Source of the DNA: Rothia sp. ZJ932 | Lineage (GTDB): Bacteria > Actinomycetota > Actinomycetes > Actinomycetales > Micrococcaceae | NCBI RefSeq assembly: GCF_016924835.1 | Contig: NZ_CP070480.1 | Coordinates: 1,054,001-1,118,000, forward strand | Length of the DNA: 64,000 bases | Reading direction: 5' to 3' | Part shown: positions 27,094 through 35,373 of the stretch, piece by piece | Position numbering within the stretch: position 1 is the first letter of the stretch | Layout: every line of letters begins with the position of its first letter | Notes under the pieces: model-generated | The model's input: the letters and a program-made list of their open reading frames with translations, nothing else | Database searches by the model: none | Told to the model about the DNA's origin: nothing | Translations under genes and position numbers: made by a program

Positions 27094-27162
27094 AAAAAGT
27101 ACTCAGCTTTAGCGGGAAATACACTGAAAATGTGTATTTCCCGCTAAAGCTGAGTACTTTTT
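27094..27162. terminator. Perfect 31-bp inverted repeat with 7-base loop
   Basis: The arms 27094-27124 and 27132-27162 are exact reverse complements. The left arm begins AAAAAGTACTCAGC and the right arm ends GCTGAGTACTTTTT, and the loop is TGAAAAT. The A5 and T5 ends make it a bidirectional terminator. A perfect 31-bp stem is far longer than other terminators in this window (8-15 bp). It separates the abiK region from the IS cluster and could also be the scar or end of a mobile element. Confidence 0.85.
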
Positions 27163-27456
27163 GGTTTTCTTACCACTGGGTTTGGTCCACACCCACCCAT
27201 CCAAATTCAAACAACAAGCACCGGCATGACCAACACCAGAACCCGAACTATCAAAAGACACAACCACCACACTCGGCATCTCCACCAACACCCTGCACCA
27301 CTGGCACAACAACGCAGCCCTTGACACCAGCAAAGAATCCACCAACCAGCCCACTCTGCCATCTGTGCCTCCAACTGCCGAACAGATTCAAAGAACCGGC
27401 CACGCACCAACTCAGCCCCCTTTACGCACCATCCACGCTCTCAGCCAGAGCATTGA
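27163..27456 (-). other. Decayed coding remnant, identity unclear
   Basis: The minus strand here reads in two overlapping frames as protein-like segments: [20 protein letters not shown] (about 27410-27350), then, after an apparent shift, SFDSSGSGVGHAGACCLNLD (about 27270-27210). It looks like an old transposase or surface-protein remnant with frameshifts. I cannot name the family. Confidence 0.4.
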
Positions 27457-27755
27457 GGGTTATTCATAATGGGTACTCGCAACCAAAAACACCAACCCCC
27501 GCACCAAAAGAAAACACCCACCCATACACCCCAAGCAGCTGCCTGAAACCAGAATCCAAAACACGCCACATCTTCACCTACGCACCCACACGCTCCATCA
27601 CCGACTGCAGCCGATTCAGCACCCTATTATTACGCCTGCACTCAGCACTAAGCCTGACCCCTAGGTAAACGCTTAGCCGAAGTGACCAGCCCCAGACCCA
27701 CATAATGAAGTGTCCCAGGTTTTGTTCCGTTTGAGTAGATGGGAAAATCTGGAAC

Positions 27756-28073
27756 ATGCCGAAGAAATTTGATCAGGATGCCAAGGATCGGGTGCTCCGC
27801 CTTGTTGAGGACCGCATCCTGGCGGAGGGGATCTCCATGCAGGAAGCGTGCAAGATCGTGGCCCCGAAACTGGGTGTCTCGTGGCATACTGCCCGGCAGT
27901 GGGCTCAGGCGGCCCGTCGCGAAGGCAGGGCAATTGATCCTTTACCTGAAGATCTCGTTGCAGAGGTGGCCAAGCTGCGTCGTGAGAATCAGGAGCTTCG
28001 CGACACTAACGAGTTGTTGAAGGCCGCGTCAGCTTTTTTCGCCTCAGAACTCGACCCCAAACGTCGGAAATGA
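27756..28073 (+). CDS. IS3-family transposase OrfA
   Basis: A 105-residue DNA-binding subunit. The HTH_Tnp_1-type motif is in SMQEACKIVAPKLGVSWHTA, and a leucine-zipper coiled coil follows (VAEVAKLRRENQELRDTNEL). It overlaps orfB by the ATGA quartet at 28070-28073, which allows reinitiation. A classic A6G slippery run is not obvious at the junction. Confidence 0.93.
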   Translation: MPKKFDQDAKDRVLRLVEDRILAEGISMQEACKIVAPKLGVSWHTARQWAQAARREGRAIDPLPEDLVAEVAKLRRENQELRDTNELLKAASAFFASELDPKRRK

Positions 28074-28990
28074 TCCAGTTCATCGATGAACACCGGGATC
28101 GTTTCACAGTCGAGTTCATCTGTCAGAGGTTGAAGAGCAATCGGCAAGGTGGCTTCATTTCCTCACGCGGATACCGTCAGTCAAAAGCCCGGGGATTAAG
28201 TGCCCGCAGCCTTCGCGAGGCCGCATTGACAAGGCGTATTGCCGAGGTTCATGAAGAAAACTACGCAGTCTATGGTATCCGCAAGATGTGGCATGCTCTA
28301 CGCCGTGAAGGAATCGACATCGGCCGTGAGCAAACCGCTCGCCTGATGCGCCTTGCTGGAGTCAGTGGGAAAGGTAAAGGCCGGTTGCCTGTGACAACTC
28401 GCAGGTCCAAGGACTCGGATAATCGCCCTGACTTGGTAGGCCGTGATTTTCGTGCCCCTGGGCCGAATCGGTTATGGGTGGCTGACATTACCTACGTCCG
28501 TACCGGTAATGGGTTCGTCTACACCGCTTTTGTCACCGATGTGTACTCCCGCAAAATTGTCGGATGGGCATTATCAGATACGATGCGCACGGAAGCGTTG
28601 CCACTACAAGCACTCAACCAGGCGATTGTATGCGCAAAGGAAACAACGGGACTGATTCACCATTCAGACCACGGCTCGCAGTATGTGAGCATTGTCTATA
28701 ATGAGCGCCTTGCTGAGCATGGAATCACTGCCTCTACTGGGACAGTCGGTGACTCCTACGACAATGCTTTGGCTGAGAACGTCAACGGTTCTTACAAAAA
28801 TGAGCTTATTCATAGGCGGTCGTGGACTGACGTGGTTGATGTTGAGATTGCGACGTTTGAGTGGGTCTTGTGGTGGAACGAATCACGGCTTCACCAAAGT
28901 CTCGGTTACCGTACGCCGATAGAGGTAGAAGCAGGGTTTTGGACTGGCAATCCAAATCACGAGAGAATAGAAATCAAGGCAAATGCCTAG
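28070..28990 (+). CDS. IS3-family transposase OrfB (DDE integrase)
   Basis: A 306-residue catalytic subunit. An N-terminal HTH_21-like segment (EENYAVYGIRKMWHALRREG) precedes the rve integrase core. The DDE triad is visible: Asp in RLWVADITYV, Asp in LIHHSDHGSQY and Glu in DNALAENVNGSYKNEL. The C-terminal WWNESRLHQSLGYRTP is typical of IS3. The frame is intact, so the element may be active. Confidence 0.95.
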   Translation: MIQFIDEHRDRFTVEFICQRLKSNRQGGFISSRGYRQSKARGLSARSLREAALTRRIAEVHEENYAVYGIRKMWHALRREGIDIGREQTARLMRLAGVSGKGKGRLPVTTRRSKDSDNRPDLVGRDFRAPGPNRLWVADITYVRTGNGFVYTAFVTDVYSRKIVGWALSDTMRTEALPLQALNQAIVCAKETTGLIHHSDHGSQYVSIVYNERLAEHGITASTGTVGDSYDNALAENVNGSYKNELIHRRSWTDVVDVEIATFEWVLWWNESRLHQSLGYRTPIEVEAGFWTGNPNHERIEIKANA

Positions 28991-29674
28991 GAACAAAACC
29001 CGGGGCACTTCATAACCCTTATCCGCCAAAGTCGTCTCATCCAGATACTTCCCCAGCTCCGTGAGCTTTGAAAGCATAAGCATCATGCCTAGCCCCAGGC
29101 ACCGGATCAGTGATAGCAAGAAGCTTTCCATCGAGGGTACAGATGATCCGGTGATTGAAGCCAGCTCGTTTGTGTTTACCTGAGAAGTTTATTTTTTCGC
29201 AAGGGATACGCCAATTCCAAGCGGGAACGAGTGTTCCGTGGCTTACCAGTGAACCTGGTGCATCTAGTGCTTGTTTCAGTGACTGGATCAGCAGCCTCAT
29301 GAATCTTCACCAGTGCTTTTTCTCTTCTGTTGATAGTCCTTGAAACTGTTGGCTGAGAGACGTTGAAGAACTCTGCTAAGAGTTGACGGTGAGGTCGTTG
29401 TCGGTGGTAGATCAGTGTCAGGGTGAGAGCTTGGGTTAGGGTGAGTTTTCTGGGTTTTTGTTGGGTTTTCTCTAGGCGAGGTGGGTGTGGAGTGTATCGA
29501 ATAGGGTGGTGAATTGCTGGTGGGTTAGGTCTGTTGTGGGGCTTGTGGGGCGATGGTCTTTTCTGGTTTGGCTTTGAGAGTATTTGTGATGGTTTATCCT
29601 CATGGTTGCCTTCTGGTGGGGTCGTTGTCTAGTTGGTGGGGGTTTGTGTCCTAACCCCCTTATGAATAAGCCTC

Positions 29675-29872
29675 GATGTTGATGATTTTGAAGAAGTCGT
29701 TATTACCCGAGCAGGGCGTGAACCCGCTGTTATTATCTCGCTGGCAGAATACGAGTCCCTCAAAGAGACCGCCTACCTACTCAGAAGCCCGGCGAACGCT
29801 CGTCGCCTCCTTGATTCTATCGACGAGCTAGAAAGCGGTAGCGGGTCAGCGCATTCACTGATTGAGAACTAG
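29675..29872 (+). pseudogene. YefM-type antitoxin lacking its N-terminus
   Basis: The frame starts at the edge of the IS5-like end and reads [20 protein letters not shown], then [20 protein letters not shown] and [14 protein letters not shown], which are the middle and C-terminal parts of YefM/Phd antitoxins. About 25 N-terminal residues (the start of the DNA-binding domain) are missing. Upstream the frame runs into TGA inside the IS repeat with no ATG or GTG between. The retained C-terminal half is the region that binds and neutralises YoeB. It stops nine bases before the toxin start. Confidence 0.82.
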
Positions 29873-29881
29873 CTGCAAACC

Positions 29882-30124
29882 ATGGAACTCATCTGGAGCG
29901 AAAATGCCTGGGAAGATTACCTATGGTGGCAGGTGCAAGACCGGAAAACCCTCAAACGAATCAACGCCCTACTCAAAGATATCCAGAGAAACGGCAATGA
30001 AGGTATCGGCAAGCCAGAGGCTCTACGCAATAACCTTTCGGGATATTGGTCAAGGAGAATCACGGATGAACACAGGCTTGTCTATAAAATTGTGGGTAGC
30101 TCAGTGCGGTACCACTATTCATAA
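29882..30124 (+). CDS. yoeB: YoeB-type mRNA interferase toxin
   Basis: An 80-residue Txe/YoeB family ribosome-dependent mRNA endonuclease. [17 protein letters not shown], then [40 protein letters not shown] and RLVYKI-SVRYHYS cover the whole family length. Candidate catalytic residues are retained: the Glu of KPEAL, the Arg of WSRRI and the His of RYHYS. The ATG lies nine bases after the antitoxin remnant. With the antitoxin N-terminus removed by the IS element, the toxin is intact but its control is probably lost; it may be silent for lack of a promoter. Confidence 0.9.
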   Translation: MELIWSENAWEDYLWWQVQDRKTLKRINALLKDIQRNGNEGIGKPEALRNNLSGYWSRRITDEHRLVYKIVGSSVRYHYS

Positions 30125-30198
30125 AGTCTCGTAACGGATGCCCTATAACCGCATGGAGCGGCTCTAGCTGTCTACTCGGCACGGCTACACTTGTCACT

Positions 30199-31497
30199 AT
30201 GTTCTTCACTATTTCCGCTGGAACCACCACTATTCATCCGCACCGACGCGGAAGTGTCCTTGAAGTGCTCGGTATTCCTTACGCCAGGGCACAGCGTTTT
30301 GAGTACCCGCAACCTGTTGCTTTCGAGAGTTTAGAGAGCACTTTTGATCCATCTCAGCCTGCACCGGCTGCGCCACAGTATGTGCGTGGCGGAGGGCAAC
30401 CCGATATCCGTCAGTCGGTGCTCATCAGTGAAGACTGCCAAAACCTCTCTGTCATTATGCCCGATGACCTCAACCCCGGCGAGCAACTGCCGGTCATGGT
30501 GTACTTTCACGGCGGTTCCTATGTAGTCGGCAGTGGTGACGGTGCCCGTTATAACCCCGACAAACTCATCAATGAACACCGCGTCATTATGGTGCGCGTG
30601 ACCTACCGCCTCGGTATTTTGGGTTTCCTCGGCGGCACCCCCGAGCGTCCCGCCAACCTGGGTCTGCTTGACGCGCGCGAAGCCCTACGCTGGATCAAAA
30701 AGAACATCTCCCTCTTTGGCGGAGATCCCGACAACATTACAGCCTTCGGTCAGTCAGCAGGTGGTGATTTGGTCTCTCGACTCCTCATCGCTGAAGGAGT
30801 TATTGACGAAGAACTGATACACCGGGCAATTATTCAAAGCGCACCCATTGACCTCATCATCGGCAAAGAGAAGATGGCAGGTGCCATGCTCACCGCTGTG
30901 AGCCAGAAACTACCGGTGGACGCGCCCCACGAGGAATACGGTGCGCTGGCTTATAAGATGCAGGTTCAAAATCCCTTCCGTTTTGGTCTGGAAAGGTCAA
31001 TGATGGCGTTCGGCACTCAGCTGGGGCACTACCCGCTACCTGCCGCCCATGATCTTGACGCTGCCTACGAGAAGGTTGCGGCGCGCGTCCGTGTGCTCAT
31101 CGGTTCGAACGAGCGAGAATCAGCCTACTTTCTTCCCCGGAAAGTACCCCGCTGGGCTTTCGTTGTCACTGAGCCTGTTATTAGAAACTTCTCCTGGCGC
31201 ATGTACGCGGTCGCTGCCCAGCGTTTTGTGCGCCGTCACCGGGAATCAGGGGGAGAAGCCACCCGCTACTACCTGCGAACGGGTTTTCCCAGCCACCGCA
31301 TGGCGTCCGTACACTGTGCTGAACTGGGGCTGCTCTTTGATAACCCGTCATGGAAAGGTTCTGATCTCTTTGGTGGCCTCTACCCGTGCGAACGCGAAGA
31401 TCAAGCCCGCGCACTACGCAACATCTGGGCAACTTTCGCAAAAACAGGGAAGGTGCGCACCGATTTAGCGCAACAGGGAAGACTCGAATTCAGCTAA
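30199..31497 (+). CDS. Carboxylesterase type B family protein
   Basis: A 432-residue alpha/beta hydrolase of the COesterase family. Visible are the oxyanion-hole HGGSYVVGSG, VRVTYRLGILGFL, NLGLLDAREALRWIKKNI, the nucleophile elbow GQSAGG (Ser186), and downstream NERESAYF (acid region) and CAELGLLF before the end (the His region is near SVHCAELG). The closest named relatives are para-nitrobenzyl esterases; the physiological ester is unknown. No signal peptide, so cytosolic. It lies 74 bases after yoeB and 170 before the oxidoreductase pseudogene. GC content is normal for the chromosome. Confidence 0.88.
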   Translation: MFFTISAGTTTIHPHRRGSVLEVLGIPYARAQRFEYPQPVAFESLESTFDPSQPAPAAPQYVRGGGQPDIRQSVLISEDCQNLSVIMPDDLNPGEQLPVMVYFHGGSYVVGSGDGARYNPDKLINEHRVIMVRVTYRLGILGFLGGTPERPANLGLLDAREALRWIKKNISLFGGDPDNITAFGQSAGGDLVSRLLIAEGVIDEELIHRAIIQSAPIDLIIGKEKMAGAMLTAVSQKLPVDAPHEEYGALAYKMQVQNPFRFGLERSMMAFGTQLGHYPLPAAHDLDAAYEKVAARVRVLIGSNERESAYFLPRKVPRWAFVVTEPVIRNFSWRMYAVAAQRFVRRHRESGGEATRYYLRTGFPSHRMASVHCAELGLLFDNPSWKGSDLFGGLYPCEREDQARALRNIWATFAKTGKVRTDLAQQGRLEFS

Positions 31498-31668
31498 ATA
31501 CCGCCACCGTCATAGCTGCCGTACATCCAAAATGCGCCCCTACACACAGCAGGGTCTAGGGCAGGCACTTTCGGTGTGCAGCGCAGTAGAGGCGGGTACC
31601 TGGGAATAAACTGCCTGCTTAGGTTGCTGTACCTGCGACATACATACCGACCTAACGAGGCTATTTTC

Positions 31669-32753
31669 GTGGGATCACCCCTTTTTGAACCGTTCACCGT
31701 TCGCTCAATGACCACTCGTAACCGCCTGTGGGTGCCGCCGATGTGCCAGTACTCCGTTGATAAAGAAGACGGTATTCCCACCAGCTACCACACCCACCAT
31801 TACAACGCATTATCGCGCGGTGGCGCAGGTGCAATTATTGTTGAGATGACGGGCATTGAACCTGCAGCACGTATTAGCCCCAACTGCTTGGGTCTGTGGA
31901 GCGACGAGCACACTGAGGTGCACAAAAACATTGTGGACGCTATTCACGCCGGTGGCGCTAAGGCGGGCGTTCAGATTGCCCATGCCGGTCGTAAGGCATC
32001 AAGCGTTCCAGAGCGTGTTTCGCGTGACGGCGGTTCTTTGAAGGAGGACGAGGGGGTTGGGAAACCTTTGCTCCTTCGGCTCTTGCTTACCCCGGTCTTA
32101 AGCAGCCAACCGCACTGACTATCGAGCGTATTGACGAACTGGTTGAAGCCTACGGTGCGGCTGCGGCGCGCGCTGTTGAAGCCGGTTATGACTTCCTCGA
32201 AATTCACGGCGCTCACGGTTACTTGCTCACCCAGTTCCTGTCACCGCTGTCAAACAAGCGCGCTGACGAATACGGTGGCTCGCTGGAAAACCGTGCCCGC
32301 ATGATCCGCCGCGTAGCACGTGCCATGCGTGCGTCCATGCCTGAAGAGATGCCCCTGCTGGTGCGCCTGTCAGCTACCGAATACCTAGAGGGCGGCATTA
32401 CCGTTGAAGAAACCGCCCAGGTTGCCAGCTGGTTGAAAGAAGACGGTGTTGATATGGCAGATATTTCAACCTCGGGCAACTACCCGGCTGAGATCCGCGT
32501 TTTCGCTGGTTACCAGTCGCACTTTGCAGCCCAGGTCAAGCACAATGCTCAGATTCCCGTCGCTGCTGTTGGCATGATTAACTCACCGAGACTAGCTGAG
32601 TATCTGGTCGGCTCTGAACAGGCTGATGTTGTATTGGTCGGACGCGAGGCCCTGCGTAACGCGTCCTTCGCCTTGGAATGGGCGCGGGAAATGAAAGAAA
32701 ACGTTGACTACGCACCCGGTCAGTATGCCCGTGCCTGGAATACTCGGCGCTAG
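31669..32753 (+). pseudogene. Old Yellow Enzyme (YqjM-type NADH:flavin oxidoreductase), frameshifted
   Basis: The first part (GTG 31669 onwards) reads SPLFEPFTVRSMTTRNRLWV, MCQYSVDKEDGIPTSYH and [20 protein letters not shown], the FMN-binding half of YqjM-like enzymes. At the G run 32052-32056 the frame changes. The remaining codons continue in another frame as [20 protein letters not shown], then [20 protein letters not shown] and [20 protein letters not shown] sixth G would restore [13 protein letters not shown], the exact family pattern. As given, the protein stops at 32118, so it is broken unless the run is a sequencing error or slips. Confidence 0.9.
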
Positions 32754-32766
32754 CCTCTAACCCAGC

Positions 32767-32826
32767 ACCGAGAGTGCAAAAAGTGGCATATTTCACCTAA
32801 AACATGTCACCTTTTGCATTCTCGGT
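32767..32826. repeat. Long imperfect hairpin after the oxidoreductase
   Basis: Arms of 19 bases (32767-32785 and 32808-32826) match at 17 positions. The left arm begins ACCGAGAGTGCAAAAAG and the right ends TTTTGCATTCTCGGT. There is no T run outside the stem. It may act as a terminator or processing hairpin. Confidence 0.6.
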
Positions 32827-33195
32827 AATCAAGATAAGATGATGAAAAAAGATTACTGTGACTTTCATTTATTTTTTCATAGTGGATGTGTAAAGTTTTC
32901 AGTCTTGCAGGGGATAGAATATTTTTTCACCCGCTGTGATTTTTTATTGAAGAAACCTTGCGGTTGGCATGAAACAACAGAAGAACCGGTGGCACAGAGT
33001 AACGCTCAGGTGAGTCGCAAGACATGGGGAATAACGGTTACCGCTGATTCAGCGGTCTTCTGTTGAGGGCATGTTGCTTACAGGCAAAGATGATTGTGAA
33101 AAGTGAAAATGGTGGGCACTCCCATTGTGAACACTACTTTTGCCTTTCTTTTAATGGCTCTTCACTTCAATACTTTTCGAGAGGAACCCTTTTTT
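32827..33195. other. AT-rich non-coding stretch before rlmH
   Basis: About 370 bases with no supported gene. A short palindrome ACCGCTGATTCAGCGGT lies near 33041-33057. One open frame of 75 codons (32839-33066) has no coding character. It is probably the right edge of the accessory region and the rlmH promoter. Confidence 0.4.
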
Positions 33196-33651
33196 GTGAC
33201 TATCAAGATTATTGCTATTGGCAAGAAGCACGAGAAGTGGGTGAGCGAGGGGATTGACCGCTATGAGAGCCGTTTGCGCAAGCCGTGGGATATCACCTGG
33301 ACCTACCTACCGCATTCTTCACTTGCCGAAGAGCAGGCGCGGGCTGAAGAGTCGAAACGTATTCTCGATAAGGTCAGCAACGGTGACTACCTCATTCTCT
33401 TAGACGAGCGGGGTAAAAATTTGAGCTCACCAGAATTATCAGCTCTGCTCAACAGTTACTTGGGTTTCAAACAGATTATCATCGTGATCGGTGGCGCTTA
33501 CGGTGTTGATGACTCTGTGCGCCAGCGCGCTAACACGGTGTGGAGCCTGTCGAAGCTGGTTTTCCCGCATCAGTTGGTGCGTCTGATTCTGACGGAGCAG
33601 ATTTACCGGGCAGGCGAGATCGCTCATAACCGCCCTTACCACCACGTATAG
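33196..33651 (+). CDS. rlmH: 23S rRNA (pseudouridine1915-N3)-methyltransferase RlmH
   Basis: SPOUT-class methyltransferase acting on 70S ribosomes at position 1915. The 151-residue protein begins VTIKIIAIGKKHE (GTG) and contains YLILLDERGKNLSSPELSAL, the SAM-binding knot IIIVIGGAYGVDDSVRQRA, and the C-terminal signature LTEQIYRAGEIAHNRPYHHV. AGAGGAA lies upstream of the GTG. Upstream in-frame codons to 33103 have no family similarity. The usual order of this gene relative to thrS/HIT in related genomes could tell whether it belongs to the insertion. Confidence 0.95.
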   Translation: MTIKIIAIGKKHEKWVSEGIDRYESRLRKPWDITWTYLPHSSLAEEQARAEESKRILDKVSNGDYLILLDERGKNLSSPELSALLNSYLGFKQIIIVIGGAYGVDDSVRQRANTVWSLSKLVFPHQLVRLILTEQIYRAGEIAHNRPYHHV

Positions 33652-33695
33652 ACTCTTGAACGGGCAGTTGGCTGCGCTTGCTTTAGACTGTTGGT

Positions 33696-34265
33696 ATGTC
33701 TGAAAACCTCGCTGGTGAAAACGCTGCCGTTACTGTTGATGATTTCGAGTTGCCCGGTGTTCCTGACGCCTTTCAGCGTTTGTGGACCCCACACCGTCGT
33801 GCCTACGTGAAAACCGGTCAGCAGGATTACACGGTACATTCCTGCCCGTTTTGTGCTGCCCCAGAGCGTACCGATGAAGAATCGCTCATTGTGTACCGCG
33901 GCGAGCACGCCTACGTGGTTTTGAATCTTTACCCCTATAACCCAGGGCATTTGTTGGTGTGCCCGTATCGCCACATTCCAAACTATGACAATGCCAGCGC
34001 TGAGGAGACTGCCGAGATCGCGGCTCTCACCCAGCGCGCCATGAAGGTCATGCGCGGGGTCTCTAAAGCTGACGGTTTTAATATCGGCATGAATCAGGGC
34101 AAGGTTGGCGGCGCTGGAGTCGCAGCCCACCTGCATCAGCATGTTTTGCCTAGGTGGTCTGGTGACACCAACTTCTTGCCCATCATTGCGGGTACCAAAA
34201 CCATGACCCAGACTCTGGATGAGATCCGTACCCTGCTTGCTGAGGGCTGGGCTGACGAGTCTTAG
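33696..34265 (+). CDS. HIT domain protein
   Basis: A 189-residue histidine-triad hydrolase or phosphorylase. The catalytic motif HLHQHVLPRW (HxHxHxx) is near residue 148. Upstream are the CPFCA zinc-type pair and YPYNPGHLLVCPYRH, typical of the actinobacterial AP4A phosphorylase-like HIT proteins. In many Actinobacteria this gene directly follows thrS; here about 8.9 kb of accessory DNA lies between them. It converges on the DUF2797 gene, four bases away. Confidence 0.92.
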   Translation: MSENLAGENAAVTVDDFELPGVPDAFQRLWTPHRRAYVKTGQQDYTVHSCPFCAAPERTDEESLIVYRGEHAYVVLNLYPYNPGHLLVCPYRHIPNYDNASAEETAEIAALTQRAMKVMRGVSKADGFNIGMNQGKVGGAGVAAHLHQHVLPRWSGDTNFLPIIAGTKTMTQTLDEIRTLLAEGWADES

Positions 34266-34268
34266 TTT

Positions 34269-35267
34269 TTAAAAGAGTGAGGATTGGCTCAGCGGCTGTT
34301 CGCTCGGTTGGTGGTGGGGTAGAAGTGCCCGGTTGCTGAGCTCTGTGAGGTTAACTAAAAAGGGCAGAGCCGGGTCACCGTGATGAACGGTCAAGAATTT
34401 CCCCGTGGCACCGCTGACGTAGAAACCACACTCACGATCTACCAGCGTAGGTAGCGCATTGAGCCATCCGGCTTTGAGAGCTGAATAGGTGCTTTCCATC
34501 GCCGAGGAGGGCTGCCACGGTTGGTCAATAATCTGATCCTCAGTGATGAAGTCTTCAAAGAGAGCGGCTTCTTGCAGGCTCCAACGGGCGAGCGCGACGG
34601 CTTGTGAGTGAGCTTTTTCCACTCGGTCGTGGGGTAGCGGTGAGCACCATGCCTTGTATTTGGCTCGCGCTTGTTTTGCCTGTACTAGCCCTGTTTCTTT
34701 GCTGATGAAGTCTTCCCAGATGCGTACTTGTGCCCCGTCATTGGCGTGACCGATGAAGGTGGCAAATGCCACGGCTTGTTCGTCGAGTCGGCGGGGGTTG
34801 GAGTGGGCGCTGGCAGTGCCGATTTTTGAGGTTCCGTCGGGAAAGGTTGCGATGTAGAGCCAGTGGTCTAAGGATGCGTAGGCTTGGGCTGCCGGGAGCA
34901 GGCGTGCCCCGCGGTGGATGCCGTGCATGGCTGAGAACTCGTCGAGAGCTATGCAGCGGGAGCATTGTTTGCCGGTGGTGATGGGTGCTGTGTTGGGGCA
35001 GGGGCGATGTTCGAAGCCGACGTATTGGTGGGATGCTTGTGCGTAACCGGCGCAATAGCGGTTGGTGCTCAGACCGGTTGCTTGAAGGTCGGTTTTTATG
35101 GTTGAGAAGCCCAGAAAAGCGCCAGGCGTTAGCGGTACCTGGGTAAGGGCGCCGGTGGGGCGCACGTCCTGAGTGGTTTCAAGGACGAGGGTGGGCGCTC
35201 GGTCGACCCATTTGAGGTCGCGAAAAATTACCGGGGTAGCGTTGTCAGTAAAAAGTAGGTTATGCAC
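34269..35267 (-). CDS. DUF2797 family protein
   Basis: A 332-residue protein of unknown function resembling DUF2797. Family-like features are the cysteine-containing RYCAGY, CPNTAPITTGKQCSRC and CIALDE segments (a possible metal-binding cluster), then YLYIATFPDGTSKIGTAS as HWLYIATFPDGTSKIGTAS, and LDEQAVAFATFIGHANDG with a GIY-YIG-like flavour. This suggests a nucleic-acid-related role, but no activity is established. It is convergent with the HIT gene and divergent from murT. Confidence 0.65.
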   Translation of the reverse strand: MHNLLFTDNATPVIFRDLKWVDRAPTLVLETTQDVRPTGALTQVPLTPGAFLGFSTIKTDLQATGLSTNRYCAGYAQASHQYVGFEHRPCPNTAPITTGKQCSRCIALDEFSAMHGIHRGARLLPAAQAYASLDHWLYIATFPDGTSKIGTASAHSNPRRLDEQAVAFATFIGHANDGAQVRIWEDFISKETGLVQAKQARAKYKAWCSPLPHDRVEKAHSQAVALARWSLQEAALFEDFITEDQIIDQPWQPSSAMESTYSALKAGWLNALPTLVDRECGFYVSGATGKFLTVHHGDPALPFLVNLTELSNRALLPHHQPSEQPLSQSSLF

Positions 35268-35373
35268 CGATTAAGTCTAATCCACGGTCAGGGATGAGCA
35301 CCTGCCAGGAACATAGCCGGAGGGTGTAGGGGAGGGAGAACCTCAGCACGATTTTTCTTCACCCTGTAAACTG

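Larger units (their letters stand above)
27706..29012 (+). mobile_element. Complete IS3-family insertion sequence, 1307 bp
   Basis: Terminal inverted repeats of 23 bp match at 21 positions: left 27706-27728 begins TGAAGTGTCCCAGG, and right 28990-29012, read inward, begins TGAAGTGCCCCGGG. A 3-bp target duplication TAA flanks it (27703-27705 and 29013-29015). It contains intact orfA and orfB. It lies inside the older IS5-like transposase gene; removing the IS plus one TAA restores that frame exactly. Confidence 0.93.
27464..29603 (-). pseudogene. IS5-like (DDE_Tnp_4 type) transposase pseudogene
   Basis: Read from 29603 leftwards: an ATG start with a basic N-terminus, an in-frame TAG, then the HTH region LTQALTLTLIYHRQRPHRQL and LLAEFFNVSQPTVSRTINRR, a frameshift, then the core KINFSGKHKRAGFNH and ITDPVPGARHDAYAF, another shift, and LGKYLDETTLADKGY ending at the IS3 insertion. 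Beyond it the same frame continues VGLGLVTSAKRLPRGQA, then another shift, CRRNNRVLNRLQSVMERV, a stop and VKMWRVLDSGF. Several frameshifts and stops show it was dead or dying independently of the IS3 insertion. Confidence 0.85.
27457..29672 (-). mobile_element. Decayed IS5-like element, interrupted by an IS3-family element
   Basis: The ends carry imperfect inverted repeats: GGTTATTCATAATGGG (27458-27473) against the reverse complement of CCCCTTATGAATAAGCC (29656-29672), which reads GGCTTATTCATAAGGGG. Without the inserted IS3 element and one copy of its 3-bp target duplication the unit is about 906 bp, a normal size for small IS5-type elements. No clean target duplication was found at its outer ends. 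Its right end abuts and has removed the 5' part of an antitoxin gene. Confidence 0.75.

Noticed and set aside
27420-27456. Missing N-terminus of the YefM antitoxin on the far side of the IS5-like element
   Set aside because: One frame reads PSTLSARALR, vaguely like a YefM start, but there is no start codon and several residues would still be missing; too weak to support a simple insertion.
27132-27668. 178-codon plus-strand open frame rich in Pro and Thr
   Set aside because: It runs through one arm of the long hairpin and the IS5-like end, and is the complement of decayed transposase coding sequence.
33620-33660. SCC-type attachment site at the 3' end of rlmH
   Set aside because: The sequence does not match the SCC core, no ccr recombinase is present, and the foreign DNA lies on the 5' side of rlmH.
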